This document shows, piece after piece, positions 20,930-32,039 of a DNA stretch of 64,000 nt. The notes beneath the pieces were generated by a model, which saw only the letters and a program-made list of their open reading frames with translations, searched no databases and was not told where the DNA came from. Location: contig JAJNNQ010000045.1 in assembly GCA_027886175.1 (NCBI GenBank), positions 1 to 64,000 of the forward strand, in the 5' to 3' direction. The translations under genes and the position numbers were made by a program. The stretch's first letter is position 1. Each line of letters begins with the position of its first letter. This DNA is from Phylloscopus collybita (lineage: Eukaryota; Chordata; Aves; Passeriformes; Phylloscopidae).

Positions 20930-21945
20930 CATTTTATGCTTCGTTAGTAAAACATAATGCCAAGCCCTCTTCTGAAGGAGAAAGATAAGCTCAAAATAAC
21001 TAGTTTAATTTAGAGAATGTAGTAGATAAGATATGTTCATTACAACATGAAGCAAAATTTAAACTGGGCAAGAATAAAACCGTACTTTACTCAGTTTTGG
21101 GAGCCTGTCTTACAGCAGCTGTAGAAGCTCGTTTTAAACGGGCAAGTAAAGAAAGTGCAATAATAGACTCCCTTCAAAACTTAGTGGAAATTTTGCAAAA
21201 ACAATTAGATGAAGAAAGAAATAAAAATCATTTATTACAAGCTGCCTTGAGGGAGAAATATCTTAAGAACTCAAAGAATGATGACTCCCCAAAAGTGGCA
21301 GAAGAAGAAAAAGCTCCCCACATTAATCAAATATACCCCCAGAAAGAATTGGAATCGGTAAAAAATTGTGGGGAGGACTGTTGTCCACGCATGAGACCCC
21401 TGATCAAAACAGAATATAATTATATAAATGATGAGGACTTTGACCCACACATCACCACCAAACGAATACCATTCAGTGCTACCGAGTTGGCCAAATTAAA
21501 GAAAGAATATGGCCGGCTCTCACAAGAATCAGAAACAGAACATGTCTTTCAAGCGTCTCTTACTAGTGGTGATAGAATTAAGTTAAATGAACAAGAAGCA
21601 AGTAGCTATTGGGAACATGGAGTCTTCCTAACAACAGAAGATAAACTTGACACATGGTCCCTGACACAGCGTGCAGCTTTCTGGGCCGGGAGAATAAATC
21701 CTCTAGAAAGAGGAGACCCTTTAGCCATAGTCTCTAACCCTGACCGACTCCTAGAAAGTGTGCACAAAGCTGCCTGCCTGCAAATAATACATGAAAGGAA
21801 ATTAGCTCCTGAATTTGTGTCTCCAATGCAATTACCTGTCCAGCTTGAAATGATGACTCTTCCAATTAGGAGACTCCCTAAAACACTTAAACCCACTTTA
21901 ACTACTTTACAAAAAAACCATCATAGCTTTAAGCTCTGTAAATAA
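20930..21945 (+). pseudogene. gag: gag (inner provirus)
   Basis: Retroviral core polyprotein. The longest intact frame runs 21,097-21,945 (282 codons). It begins with a GACLTAA motif, continues with a helical Glu/Lys-rich segment (about residues 20-60), an acidic linker, and then a capsid-like region with a WSLTQRAAFWAG run. The part before 21,097 aligns with the outer gag but has TAA near 20,985 and TAG at 21,001-21,003, the latter where the outer copy reads TGG. The end at 21,945 passes almost directly into an integrase fragment, so nucleocapsid, protease and reverse transcriptase are missing. The true N-terminus was not fixed. Confidence 0.8.
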
Positions 21946-21946
21946 G

Positions 21947-22420
21947 TTGGACAAATTCCTTGAAAACCCGAGTGACCAAACCGGTTCTATCGATCCTGGA
22001 CAACCTGGTACACCCAGTGCACCCCTCCCTCCACAGGTCTGGGGCACTGAGCCAAAGCAATCCTTTTCACCTGTCCTGGGAAATGAGCCAAACTCACTTT
22101 CTTCTAAGCAGTCAAGTAGTAAACATTTTGTGTTAATAACAATAGAAATTATATTTGGATTAGTGCAAGCAGAAGCTTTTACAGGTGACAATACTGTTAA
22201 AGCATTGCAAGATCGCTTTAGAACTCTTCCAAAACCACAAGAAATTCAATCTGATAACGACTTCCACTTTACTGCCAGAGATGTACAAGACTGGGTAAAA
22301 GCTGAAAGAATCAAATAGACTTTTCACACCCCTTACTACCCTCAAGCTAACGAAATAGATAGAAGAGTAAATGGGTGCCCTATAACCACTGCTTTTCACC
22401 CAACAGCTCCAGGCATAATT
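21947..22420 (+). pseudogene. pol: Integrase fragment of pol (inner provirus)
   Basis: The open frame ends with a segment matching retroviral integrase catalytic-core sequence: an IQSDN motif with a following HFTA, then an HTPYYPQAN segment beyond a TAG at 22,316-22,318. The outer copy has TGG at that stop. The first of the catalytic acidic residues and everything upstream of it in pol is missing. The conserved Gly after the Asp-Asn pair is Asp here. This is a remnant and cannot act as an integrase. Confidence 0.78.
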
Positions 22421-22595
22421 CTCTCACTACAGAGACCAAATGATTCCAAGAATCCAGAAAATTACCCTGGACAACCTATTTCAGTAGAGCTTTTGATGCT
22501 CTGGGAAAAGAGTATCGGACAAGTACACTCTAAATTCTAATCTTCTGCCTCTTGTTGGCAGACTCTGTTGTGTTTACTGTTTACAAGAGAACTCC

Positions 22596-23225
22596 GTGAG
22601 ACATGAAAACTATACAACCATGATAAGACTAGTGATACTTTTCTGCATCCTACCACAATGCTGTGGCCAAAACCCAGCTGAATGGCCGTGGTCTGAAGCC
22701 ACCGTCAGGTACGCTCATATTCTAAGAACATATCCCGGAGATCGCCACCCAAACCTAGCAACAGTGGTGCTGCACAACTCTGAGGTATACCGCTCAAATA
22801 AATGGGAGCGAGATCCGAGAGAGGGGATTGGAACTTTAACTAAAACAATTAGTGAAAAAATAAATATAGGATGCAGAAAAGTAGACAGGTCCTTTTATAA
22901 AAAAGTTTCCACCATTAGAATCACTAGTAATTTTCTAAAACCAGATGGGAAAAGCGATTCTCACCCCAACATTTCAGCAGAACTTTGTCCCACAAAGAAA
23001 TGGACGTGTGCCAAACAAACACCCTTAGAATTGTGTTGCCGACAAGAATATGTTGATAACCACGCCCTGAGCCTAAAAGCCGACAATGTTGTAATCATAA
23101 AAAAATGTGATAATGAGTCTGCATTTGATTGTTGGTATAATTTCACCTTAACCAAACCGACTTATGTAACATGCACAGTTGGTATGAAAACCCAATTAGA
23201 AAGCTTTCTTTTAAATTCAAAATAA
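22596..23225 (+). pseudogene. env: env, surface-subunit part (inner provirus)
   Basis: An open frame of 209 codons starts with a hydrophobic leader (residues about 9-22) rich in Ile, Leu and Cys. It has several N-glycosylation-type sites and about 12 cysteines, as expected of a receptor-binding envelope subunit. It ends at TAA 23,223-23,225. The membrane-anchored part continues in a different frame from 23,171, so a frameshift separates the two halves. The outer provirus has lost this segment entirely. Confidence 0.75.
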
Positions 23226-24874
23226 ACACCATAACCCAACCTGTTACGACCCCTACCGCTACTCAAACACAACCACCTGTGGTTCTTAGTCCAAAAATTT
23301 ATAGTGTTAGATCATACATGATTAAGAAAACAGGCCAAGAGCAAATAATGTCTAATCCATCATAGTCTCTTAAAAAAGTTAAGCTACTAATGCAAAACAA
23401 TGTTTCAGAAATACAGCCAGCTTGCTCACCTTTCCTACAAGCCTCCTTTGAAAGATAGACTACCTGGCTATGGAGACGTACCCCTTTGAAGAAGCGAGTG
23501 CCAAGAAATGTCACTGGTATTCTGGGGACAGGACTGGGAATTCTAAATAGTATTGATTCAGAGGTACCGATAAACAAATTGACTGCCGCAACTAGAGATG
23601 TAGCCAAATTACAACAACCACTGCAATCCTCCCTATTGGCCTTGGGAACCCATCAGTAGCTGTTATCAAATGTAGTACCAGATTGGGAGAAAATAAATGT
23701 AAACGATTCCAAATTGATAATTGATGCACTTGGTGCTACACAAACCAATGTTTCCTGGGCTCTCAGCTGCATCCAAGCTCAACTATGGATGCAGTCAGTT
23801 ACTGCTTCAATTATAAGAGAAGGGGAAGAAGGTACTTTCCCTACTAAAATTCGGAAAATAATCTGAGATAGTGCCACTGATTTTAAAAGAAAATTCCAGT
23901 CCTGGTAAAAATTAGTGAATTTTACCTATAACCCTGTTACAAATACAGCCGCAGCCTTTGTGTTAACCATACATAATGCTTCAGTGCATTTGATATTTCC
24001 TATCATTGCTCTAAGATTAAACCATGACGGAGCTGTTCTCTATCCTTTAGAACGTAGAGAATGAGCCCGTCAAGTTGATGGGAAATGGCAAACTGTTAAC
24101 TTGGAAGCTTGCATAGCTCAAAGCCAACAAAGATTCATTTGTGATAGTAATGCAATTATAGCTCAAGATATTTGTTTGGACACAGAACAAAACATTTGTC
24201 ATTTTGAAGTTCATCCTGATGAGACTCCTGAAACAGTGCTTATATACATAAGCCATGAATGTGCATGCTTAAAAACTGCTTGTGATGCTATATTTGTAGA
24301 AGATATGCTAGTAAATACCAAAAATCATTCAAATTTCTGTGTTTGCAATTTTACTAAAATTACTAAATGGGATTTCTCCTATTTAGCTCCAGTTACTTCT
24401 CACCAACTTATACAATCCAATTATACTTTGATACACAAATTATTGCCTACACCCATTAAGATAGACTTAACTTTGGTAAAGCAATTGCTGCTCCACCAAG
24501 ATTTAATTGACATTTTAGAAAAAATCAAAGAAGATGAGCAAAAGACCTTGGTAACAGTCCAACATGATGTAAAAGAAATCCATTCCATCTCAGAAAGACT
24601 AATAAAGGATACTGAACGCAGGTGGTGAGATACTCTTTTCAGGTAGTCACCTACTGCTACAAGTATCCTGAACAGATTGTGTCATCCCATTGCTGTTCTT
24701 TTGATTTTAGTTTGGATTAGTTTTGTTTTGCAAACAATCCTGTATATAATAATTTGGAAAATGATAAAAAGATTGACAAGATTGACCACTGTGGTGAAAG
24801 CACATAATTTGATTAGAGTTCCTTTTCCTATAGATAGGCCCAAAGCCATTGACGTGAAACAAAGTAGTTTGTAA
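23171..24874 (+). pseudogene. env: env, membrane-subunit part (inner provirus), with multiple stops
   Basis: One frame contains a basic cleavage-like site and a Gly-rich hydrophobic stretch near 23,490-23,550. A long ectodomain with a WMQ-containing helix and several Cys-X-Cys motifs follows, then a membrane segment (about 24,690-24,760) and a short basic tail. Stops lie at 23,363, 23,456, 23,657, 23,864, 23,906, 24,062, 24,626 and 24,644. At 23,657, 23,906 and 24,644 the outer copy has TGG. The TGA codons at 23,864 and 24,626 are shared with the outer copy. The piece 24,101-24,628 is the longest intact stretch (175 codons). Confidence 0.78.
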
Positions 24875-25327
24875 CTTAAATTATAAAACTTTAGATATTG
24901 TTTAAATTAACCTTGCTTTGATTTATTGTGATTACTTGAAAATTGTAATTGTTTTAGTATTTTGACTTAATTTTGTATAACTAAAAATTGTAGTTAGTCT
25001 TAATATGTTGAGTTAATTTTGTATGCCTAATTTTGTGATTAAAACTGTAATTGCTTTTAAAATTTTGAATTAATTTTATATGTTTAAGTTTGTAATCAAT
25101 TAAAAAAAATTGTTATAACAATCATTGTGATTATTTTGTGATCAATTATGACTAATAATCATTGTGATTATTAATTGTTTTGATTTTTTTCCTCCATTCC
25201 TTTCTTTTTCCCTTTTCTCTCTTCTATTTTCCTTGAGTTGTGCTACCGACGATTGACGAGTCCTGAAGACTTCGTGTCAACGCTACAGATGAAGCTGTCC
25301 TGTCGACAATCGTGAGTCACGGGGTGG
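24875..25327 (+). other. AT-rich 3' untranslated region of the inner provirus
   Basis: Repeated ATTTTGT, AATTGT and ATCATTGTGATT words lie between env and the 3' LTR. The bases just before the LTR (CACGGGGTGG) are the only candidate for a purine tract and it is a poor one. Confidence 0.6.
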
Positions 25328-25991
25328 TGTAAGGGACGGTCCCCAAGTTCCTCATCTGCCTCACGATCATCGCCAAGGACTGAAGACCCCAAAAGGGACT
25401 GGGACTAAAACCTCCCCCCCAATGCAGCAGTTCTGGCCTGACTAAGGTGGGAAGACTGCCAGCCATTGTCCACAGGTGCGCTCGTTGGACCGATACATCC
25501 CCCTAGGAACCGGCTTGGACAATAGGACTTCACGGCAGACTGGTCTCGGGCCGGCCTGTCCTGTGCTTGCCCTATACCTGTACGTGTTCCTGAGGTGGTT
25601 ATTTGCTCTAAGCGCTGGAGTGCTGCACCTGATTCACCTGATGCTGAGCTCACCTTCTGGCCAACTGCCTGTCGCTTCAGAAAGGATTATAAGAGATACC
25701 TCAAGATGGCCCGAATTTTGAGATCTCCCCACAGAAGAAGACAGATCTGTTGGCAAGACCACGAGAATATCGTCTCTCCGTCAGTAGCTATACCCATTTC
25801 TCTCTCTCTCTTTTACTTTATCCCTCTCCCCTCTCTCCCTTTCTCTCTTTTCTATCGCGTACTGTGCAAAAGTGCACTTAAGAAAGTGTACTGCTTTTAA
25901 GCAAATTATTATTGTCCCTTGTTATATCTTTTGCGCCTTGAAATCAAACTCGAACCATCACGATTCCCGCCTGCACTAGCGGGTCGTGACA
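25328..25991 (+). repeat. 3' LTR of the inner provirus
   Basis: 664 bases, three differences from 19,798-20,461. Followed by the CCGGG target duplication. Confidence 0.96.
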
Positions 25992-25996
25992 CCGGG

Positions 25997-26880
25997 CAAG
26001 TGAAGAAAATGCAAAAATAGAATCCCTCCAAAACAGTGGAAATTTTGCAGAAATAATTAGATGAAGGAAGAAATAAAAATCACTTGTTGAGAGATGAAAA
26101 TCATTTGCTATGGGCTGCCTTGAGAGAGGAGTAGTCTAAGAATTTAAAAAATTCTTAGACTTCCCCTGTCTCTCCCAAAGGAGACAGGGGAAAAAGAAAC
26201 TGCCCACTTGAATCAAAGATACCCCCAGAAGGAATTGGAATCAGTAAAAAATTGTGGAGAGGACTGCTGTCCACACTTACGAGCCCTGATTAAAACAGAA
26301 TACAATTATATTAATGATGAGGATTTTGACCCTCGCATTGCCACTAAACAAGTGCCATATGGTGCTGCCGAGTTGGCCGAGTTAAAGAAAGAATACGACC
26401 GGTGCTCGTGTGAATCGGACACAGAATGTGTCTTCGGGGTGTCTCTTTTGGTGGTGACCAAATTAAGCTAAATGAACAAGAAGCGGGTGGTTACAGGGAA
26501 CATGGAGTCTTCTTAACAACAGGAGATAAACGTGACACATGGTCCCTGACGCAGCATGCAGCTTTCTGGGCCGGGGGAATAAATCCTTTGGGAAGAGGGG
26601 ACCCTTTAGCCATAGTTTGTACCCCCGACCGACTCCTGGAAAGTGTCCACAAAGCCGCCTGCCTGCAAATGATACGTGGAAGGGAATTAATTCCGGGATT
26701 TGAATCCCCGATGCAATTACCTGTACAGCTTGAACTGATGACCCCTTTAATTCAGGGGCTCTTAGAATCCCTATTAAACCCACTGCACTCACTTTACAAA
26801 AAAACATAACGGCTTTAAGCCCTGTAGAAAGGCTGGCCGGGTTCCTTGGAAACCTGAGCGACCGAACCGGACCTACCGGT
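25997..26880 (+). pseudogene. gag: gag, remainder (outer provirus)
   Basis: This continues the gag frame interrupted at 19,797. It contains the KELESVKNCGEDCCP segment, the capsid-like WSLTQHAAFWAG run (26,426-26,809 frame) and several frameshifts and stops. A palindromic stretch around 26,128-26,193, with TTCTTAGA and CTCCC repeats, is not present in the inner copy. Confidence 0.75.
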
Positions 26881-27530
26881 CCTGGGTTTGCTACGTATTC
26901 TGAACGGCCAGCTTTACACCCTAATCCATATGCTTGTGATCATAAAGTTTCGACATGGAGCCAGGTTGCCAAAGACCTCATTAATTACAGTAGAAAATAT
27001 GGATCTGTAAAAACCCTGGAGGAAAAATTGGAAAAAATAAAAGGTGTTAAGTATATTGAGGCTCCTCACAGGAAAAACTAGAGGAGGGAAGATGGATCTC
27101 TATAACCTTCAACGTTGGTTGTTATTGGGTATCAAAAAGGGGGTCCCCAGAGATGTGATGGATGGTTTACCCCTTGATAAAGTGAGTAAGGTAGACTGTA
27201 TCAACTCCCTTGAGAAGTCAGGAGGTAAACACTTCATGCTTCCAGGAGTAGAGATCATATCTGGGTTGGTCCAGGCTGGCGCTTTCAAAAGAGCTACAGG
27301 CGATAAAACTGTTAAAGCATCACAAGGATGGTTTGGAACTTTCCCAAGACCACAGGAAATTCAATCTGATAATGGCTCTCACTTTACTGCCAAAGTTGTA
27401 CAGGATTGGGCAAAAGGTGAAGTAATTAAATGGACTTTTCACACCCCTTACTACCCTCGAGCTAACGGGACTATAGGAAGGACCAGTGGCCTGTGGGAAG
27501 CTGTGAAAGATGTGAATGATAGATAGGGGT
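26881..27530 (+). pseudogene. pol: gag end and integrase fragment (outer provirus)
   Basis: After the capsid-like part there is additional gag-like sequence absent from the inner copy (about 26,880-27,100), then an integrase fragment in the 27,044-27,526 frame with IQSDNGSHFTA and HTPYYPRANG motifs. Reverse transcriptase is absent here too. Confidence 0.72.
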
Positions 27531-27645
27531 AAATGGGTGTCCCATAACCGCTGCTTTTTGCCCGACAGCTCCGAGCATAATTCCCTCATTACGGGGACAA
27601 AGCGATTCCAAGAATCCAGCACATTACCCTGGACGACCTGTTTCG

Positions 27646-29158
27646 GTGGACCTCCCTACTGTAGGGGAAGTACCGCTAGTGCTAAAAACCCCTCTGAATA
27701 AACATGCATGGGTAGCCTTTGATGCTCTGGGGAAAGAGCAACAGATAAGTACTCTCTGGATTCTAATTTTCTGTCTCTTGTTGGCAGACTCTGTTGTGTT
27801 TACTTTTCACAGGACAATTCCAAGGGACATGCAGGATTATTATTGATTAAATAGTATTGAATCAGAAATACTAATGAATACATTGCTTACCGCAGCTAGA
27901 GATTTGACCGAATTACAGCCACCGATGGAGTTGTCCTTATTGGCCTTGGGAACCCATTGGTGGCTTTTATCAAACATATTACCAAATTGGGAAAAGATAA
28001 ATGTGAATGTCCACAAATTGAAAATTGACATGCTTGGTGTTACTCAAAGGAACGTCATCTTGGCTTTCGGCTGCATCCGGGCTCAATTGTGGATGCAGTT
28101 ACTTGCTGCCTCAATTATAAGAGAAGGCAAAGAAGGCAATTTTCCTACTGAAATTCAGAAAATAATTTGAGATAGTGCCACTGATTTTGAAAGAGAATCC
28201 CAGTCCTGGTGGAACTTTGTGCTTTTTAACTTACAACGCTATTACAAACACACACACCGCTTTTGTGTTTACCGTACATAATGCTTCAGTGCATTTGATA
28301 TTCCCTATCATTAGGATTGAACCGTGACGGAGCTGTTCTCTATCCTTTTGAGCATAGAACACGGGCCCGTCAAATCGGTGGGAAATGTCAAACTGTTAAC
28401 GTAGGATCTTGTATTGCTCAGGGACAACGAGGGTTCATTTGTGAAAGGAATGCGATCATAGTTCAAGATACTTGTTTGGACGCAGAACAAAACATCTGTC
28501 ATTTTGAAGTTCATCCTAACGAGACTCTTGAAACAGTGCTTGTGTATAAAGGCAATGGATGTGCATGCTTGAGAACTGTGTGTGATGTTATAGTTGTAGA
28601 AAATCTAGTAGTGAATACTAGAAATCGTTCCAATTTTTGTGTTTGCAATTTTACCAAAATCATCGGATGTGATTTTTCTTATTTGGCTCCAGTTACCTCT
28701 CACCATGTTATACAATCCAATTACACACTGATACACAAACTATTGCCTACCCCCTTTGGAATGAACCTTACTTTGGTGAAGCAATGGCTGCTTCATCAGG
28801 ATTTAATTCAAATCTTAGCAAAGATCAAGGAAAATGGGCAGAAAACCTTGGTAACTGTTCATCGCAATGTGAAAGAAATCCATCGTGTCTTGGAAAGGGT
28901 AAGAAAGGATGCTGAACACAGGTGGTGAGATACTCTTTCTGGGTGGTCACCTACTGCTACAAGGGTTCTGAACAAATTCTGTCATCCCATTATTGGTCTT
29001 TGGATTTTGGTTACAATTTGTTTTGTTTTATTAGCAAATTTATACATTATGATTTAGAGAATGATGAAATGATTAAAAAGATTGATGCACACAATTTGAT
29101 CAGTGTCCCTTTCCCTGTAGCCGTGCCCAGAGCCATTGACATAAGACAGAGCTGTTAG
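27646..29158 (+). pseudogene. env: env remnant, mostly membrane subunit (outer provirus)
   Basis: The sequence jumps from the env leader region to the membrane subunit at about 27,845, so the surface subunit is deleted. The remaining part runs through the WMQ helix (27,874-28,170 frame) and the Cys-X-Cys-rich ectodomain (28,317-28,928 frame). TGA codons occur at the two places also found in the inner copy. It ends after the basic tail near 29,158. Confidence 0.75.
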
Positions 29159-29551
29159 TAGCATGAATTATAAAAACTTTGGATATGTTTTAAATTAATT
29201 TTAGGTTTTGATTTGTTTTCATTATTTGAAAAATTATTTTGTGATTAATATTGAGCATAATTGTACTTAAGGTTTTGAATCAATTTCTGTATTTTTGATC
29301 TTGTGATTTGTCATAATCATTTGAAATATTGTTTGAAGGAAATAGTTTAAATAATCATTGTGATTAATTATTGGTACAAATTGTTTTGATTATCTCCTAT
29401 CTTTTTTCCTGTTGTTTTTCTCTCTCTTGTTTCTGTCTCTGCCTTTCCTGGGTTATGCTACCAACATGGATGAGTCCTGAAGACTTTGCCACAACACTAC
29501 AGAACCTTGCTGATGGAGCTTTCCTGTCAACAATTATGAATCAAAGGGTGG
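29159..29551 (+). other. AT-rich 3' untranslated region of the outer provirus
   Basis: Matches the corresponding inner segment 24,875-25,327, with ATCATTGTGATTA-type words, and leads into the 3' LTR. Confidence 0.6.
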
Positions 29552-30286
29552 TGTAAGAGACGGTCCCTAAGTTCCTCATCTGCCTCACCACCGTCGCCAA
29601 AGACAAAGACTGAAGACTCCAAAAGGACGGCGACTAAAACCTGAGACCCCGCTACAGGAGCCCTGGCCTGGCTGAGGGGGGATGTCAGCCAACCGCTGCC
29701 TGCAGGGGCGCTTCTTGGACTGATGCATCCCCGTGGAAACCCGGTGGAAACAATGGGCACGCCACGCTGGACTGATCTCGAACGGCTTTCGGACTGGTTT
29801 GTTCTGTACCTGCCCTGTACCTGTTCCCTCAGTGGACAATTGCTGGACACATGGACATTTGCTCTAAGTGGTAGAGCGCTTTGTCCTGTTTCAGCGTAGC
29901 TGCCTGTGGTCTCCCCGCCTTCTGGCCACCTGCCTGTCGCTTCGCAAAGGACTATAAACAGACCCCTCAAGATATGACCCGAATTTGATATCTCCCGACG
30001 GAAGAGTAAGACAAGTCTGTTGGTCAGCATGCACCACGAGGACTCTGTCTCTCCATTGGTAGCTATATCCCCTCTTCTCTCTCTTTCTCTCTCTTTTTTT
30101 CTCTCTTTATCTCTCTCTCTTTCTCTCTTTTCCTTCTCTCTCTCCTGCTATCGCAAATAGTGATGTGTGCAATTAACAAACTGTACTGTTGTTGAGAGCA
30201 GATTGTTGTTGTCCCCTGCTGTGCCTTTTGCACTCTGAGATCACTCGAACCATCATGAATCCTGCCTGCATTAGCGGGCTGTGACA
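29552..30286 (+). repeat. 3' LTR of the outer provirus
   Basis: 735 bases, TGTAAGAGACGG to CTGTGACA. Followed directly by GGCTG, the duplicated target site. Confidence 0.93.
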
Positions 30287-30640
30287 GGCTGAGTTTGGTT
30301 TCCCATGGAAAAAGGGCCACTGTTGATGTCTAATGCCCCACGCCTGCCACTGGGCTTCTGCCTGCTGAAATTCCACTAAAATTCTGAACGGATGAGGACT
30401 TCTCCCAGATGCAAGCTGCCGCGAGTTGGAAGCCTGGCTGCCCTTGGAGTGCCAAACGGCTCCTACAAACTGACATCGGGAATCTGGGGGCTGAGTTTGG
30501 TTTCCCATGGAAAAGGGCCACCGTTTGTGCTTAAAGCCCCATTGCTAGCACTGCACTTTCACCCAGTAAATCTACAAATGCTGCAGGATTTCTCCCAGAT
30601 GCAAGCTGCCACAAGTTATAATCCTGGTTACATACAAACC
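30287..30640. repeat. ~193-bp tandem repeat, remainder and further copies
   Basis: Copies begin at about 30,391 and 30,584 (TTCTCCCAGATGCAAGCTGC). The copy at 30,391-30,583 contains the uninterrupted version of the provirus target (GGGGGCTGAGTTTGG near 30,485), which confirms the insertion point and the duplication. The final copy is truncated near 30,640. Confidence 0.85.
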
Positions 30641-30644
30641 CAAA

Positions 30645-32030
30645 ATCTATTTCTATTACTAACATTGAAAAAAAATCTCAAATTTTAACTGCAATAAAAC
30701 CTAAGAAAACCCTATTAAAAATAAAATCTAAAAATCCCATTTCAACTTACCCAAAACCCCAACCATTCCAAAGCAATATTTTTTTAGTGCCGAAAAACCT
30801 CAAACATTTAAAATAACTACTACGAAAATGCCCTCTATCGACCGTGCCACCAATATCATATAAAACAAATAAATTATTCTCTTCATACAGCACACACTTA
30901 TAAAAATATGTAAATCTCTCTGAAATCTGGACAATAATTACAAATTAGCCCAAAAATAAAAACTTTAATCTCATTAACAAAACACTCCAAAACAAACACA
31001 ACCTAAAAAATGTCACCATACAACCAACTACCAGCAAACAAACCGCTCTACAATCTTCTCACTAACAGTTCTTATCACATCATAAAAATGGAACAAAAAT
31101 AAAAAACAACCATATAGAATTCCACACAACAAATCACAAAAACTAGCAAAAAAGATAAACCAAATTACTAAACTCAAAACTGTACCATTAATCGTAACCA
31201 TGACTAAAGAAAAAGAATCAAAGCTCTATCTCTACACTAACTCAAAAATAATAACCAATGCTCTATAAAATTCACTTTAAAAAACCAAACTAATGACCAA
31301 CATGTAAAAATATAAACTACTGAAATAGAGACATCACTACCCAAAAAACCTACCCAAAATACCCTACCATATCAATAGCCACGTTGCCAAAAATAAAACT
31401 AACTAAAAACACCAAGACAACAAACAAATCAAACTACAAAAATAAAAATATCACAAATAAACTTAAATTACCAACACCAAATATTATTCCTCAAATCATC
31501 AGAACAAAAACACCACCGATATATACACACAAAATCAAAAGATCACTTTAACCATAAACAGTACCTTCCAAATTATCCATAAAGAAAAAATATATGTTGC
31601 AATCAAAGAAGCCAAATAAATAAACCCCTGTAACATAATAAGCAACAATCCAATTATAAATATCAGGAAACCTTCACAGATTAACTACATCACACTTCTT
31701 CAAACCCACCAAAACAAACACTACATAGGCACCATGAAAAAAGCCACCACCTAATAAATAAAAACCTCCCCTATACCTCCTGGTGCAGCCAATTACACCA
31801 TCGTAAACCTCAGAAAACATCGCCTTTCAAAATACAATACTCCACCAAAAAAAATAATCAACAACAAAACTCAATTTGAAAACAACCGGATCAGTGTGTG
31901 GGCTAAGAAACGTAACATTAAATAGACCATACCCCTTATCGTACACCAGCTACAAACAAAATAAAACTGTACAAGAAGTTATTAAAAAACACCTGAAAAC
32001 AACTAAACAGAGAAAAAGTTAAAAAATTAA
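30645..32030. repeat. G-depleted A/C/T-rich block, copy 1
   Basis: The plus strand is rich in A and C and very poor in G. In a sample 60-base line (31,021-31,080) I counted three G and roughly 20 C. The same block recurs at 58,965-61,090 with shared order of words and many indels. No open frame of note and no family recognised. Confidence 0.8.
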
Positions 32031-32039
32031 AGTTCTTTT

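Larger units (their letters stand above)
19798..25991 (+). mobile_element. Inner (young) endogenous retrovirus nested in gag of the outer one
   Basis: LTRs at 19,798-20,461 and 25,328-25,991 are each 664 bases and differ at only three positions. The provirus is flanked by the 5-bp duplication CCGGG (19,793-19,797 and 25,992-25,996). Internal sequence is only about 4.9 kb: leader, gag, a short integrase fragment and env. Reverse transcriptase is missing, so movement must have relied on another element. Several stop codons lie where the outer relative has tryptophan. Because the two LTRs are identical at integration, three differences indicate a recent insertion, yet the coding regions are already broken. 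Confidence 0.95.
18336..30286 (+). mobile_element. Outer (older) endogenous retrovirus, interrupted by a second provirus
   Basis: LTRs at 18,336-19,064 and 29,552-30,286 start TGTAAGAGACGG and end GTGACA. They are flanked by the 5-bp duplication GGCTG. Internal sequence holds gag fragments, an integrase fragment and the membrane-subunit part of env. Protease, reverse transcriptase and RNase H are absent, and the surface-subunit part of env is deleted at about 27,845. A related provirus was inserted in gag at 19,798-25,991. The two outer LTRs differ at seven or more sites in the first ~140 bases, so the insertion is old. Many frameshifts and stops make it non-coding as a whole. The retroviral class was not assigned. 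Confidence 0.93.

Noticed and set aside
21097..24874. Possibility that the inner provirus encodes functional Gag or Env
   Set aside because: Gag lacks its start region and nucleocapsid, env is split by a frameshift and at least eight stops, and reverse transcriptase is absent.
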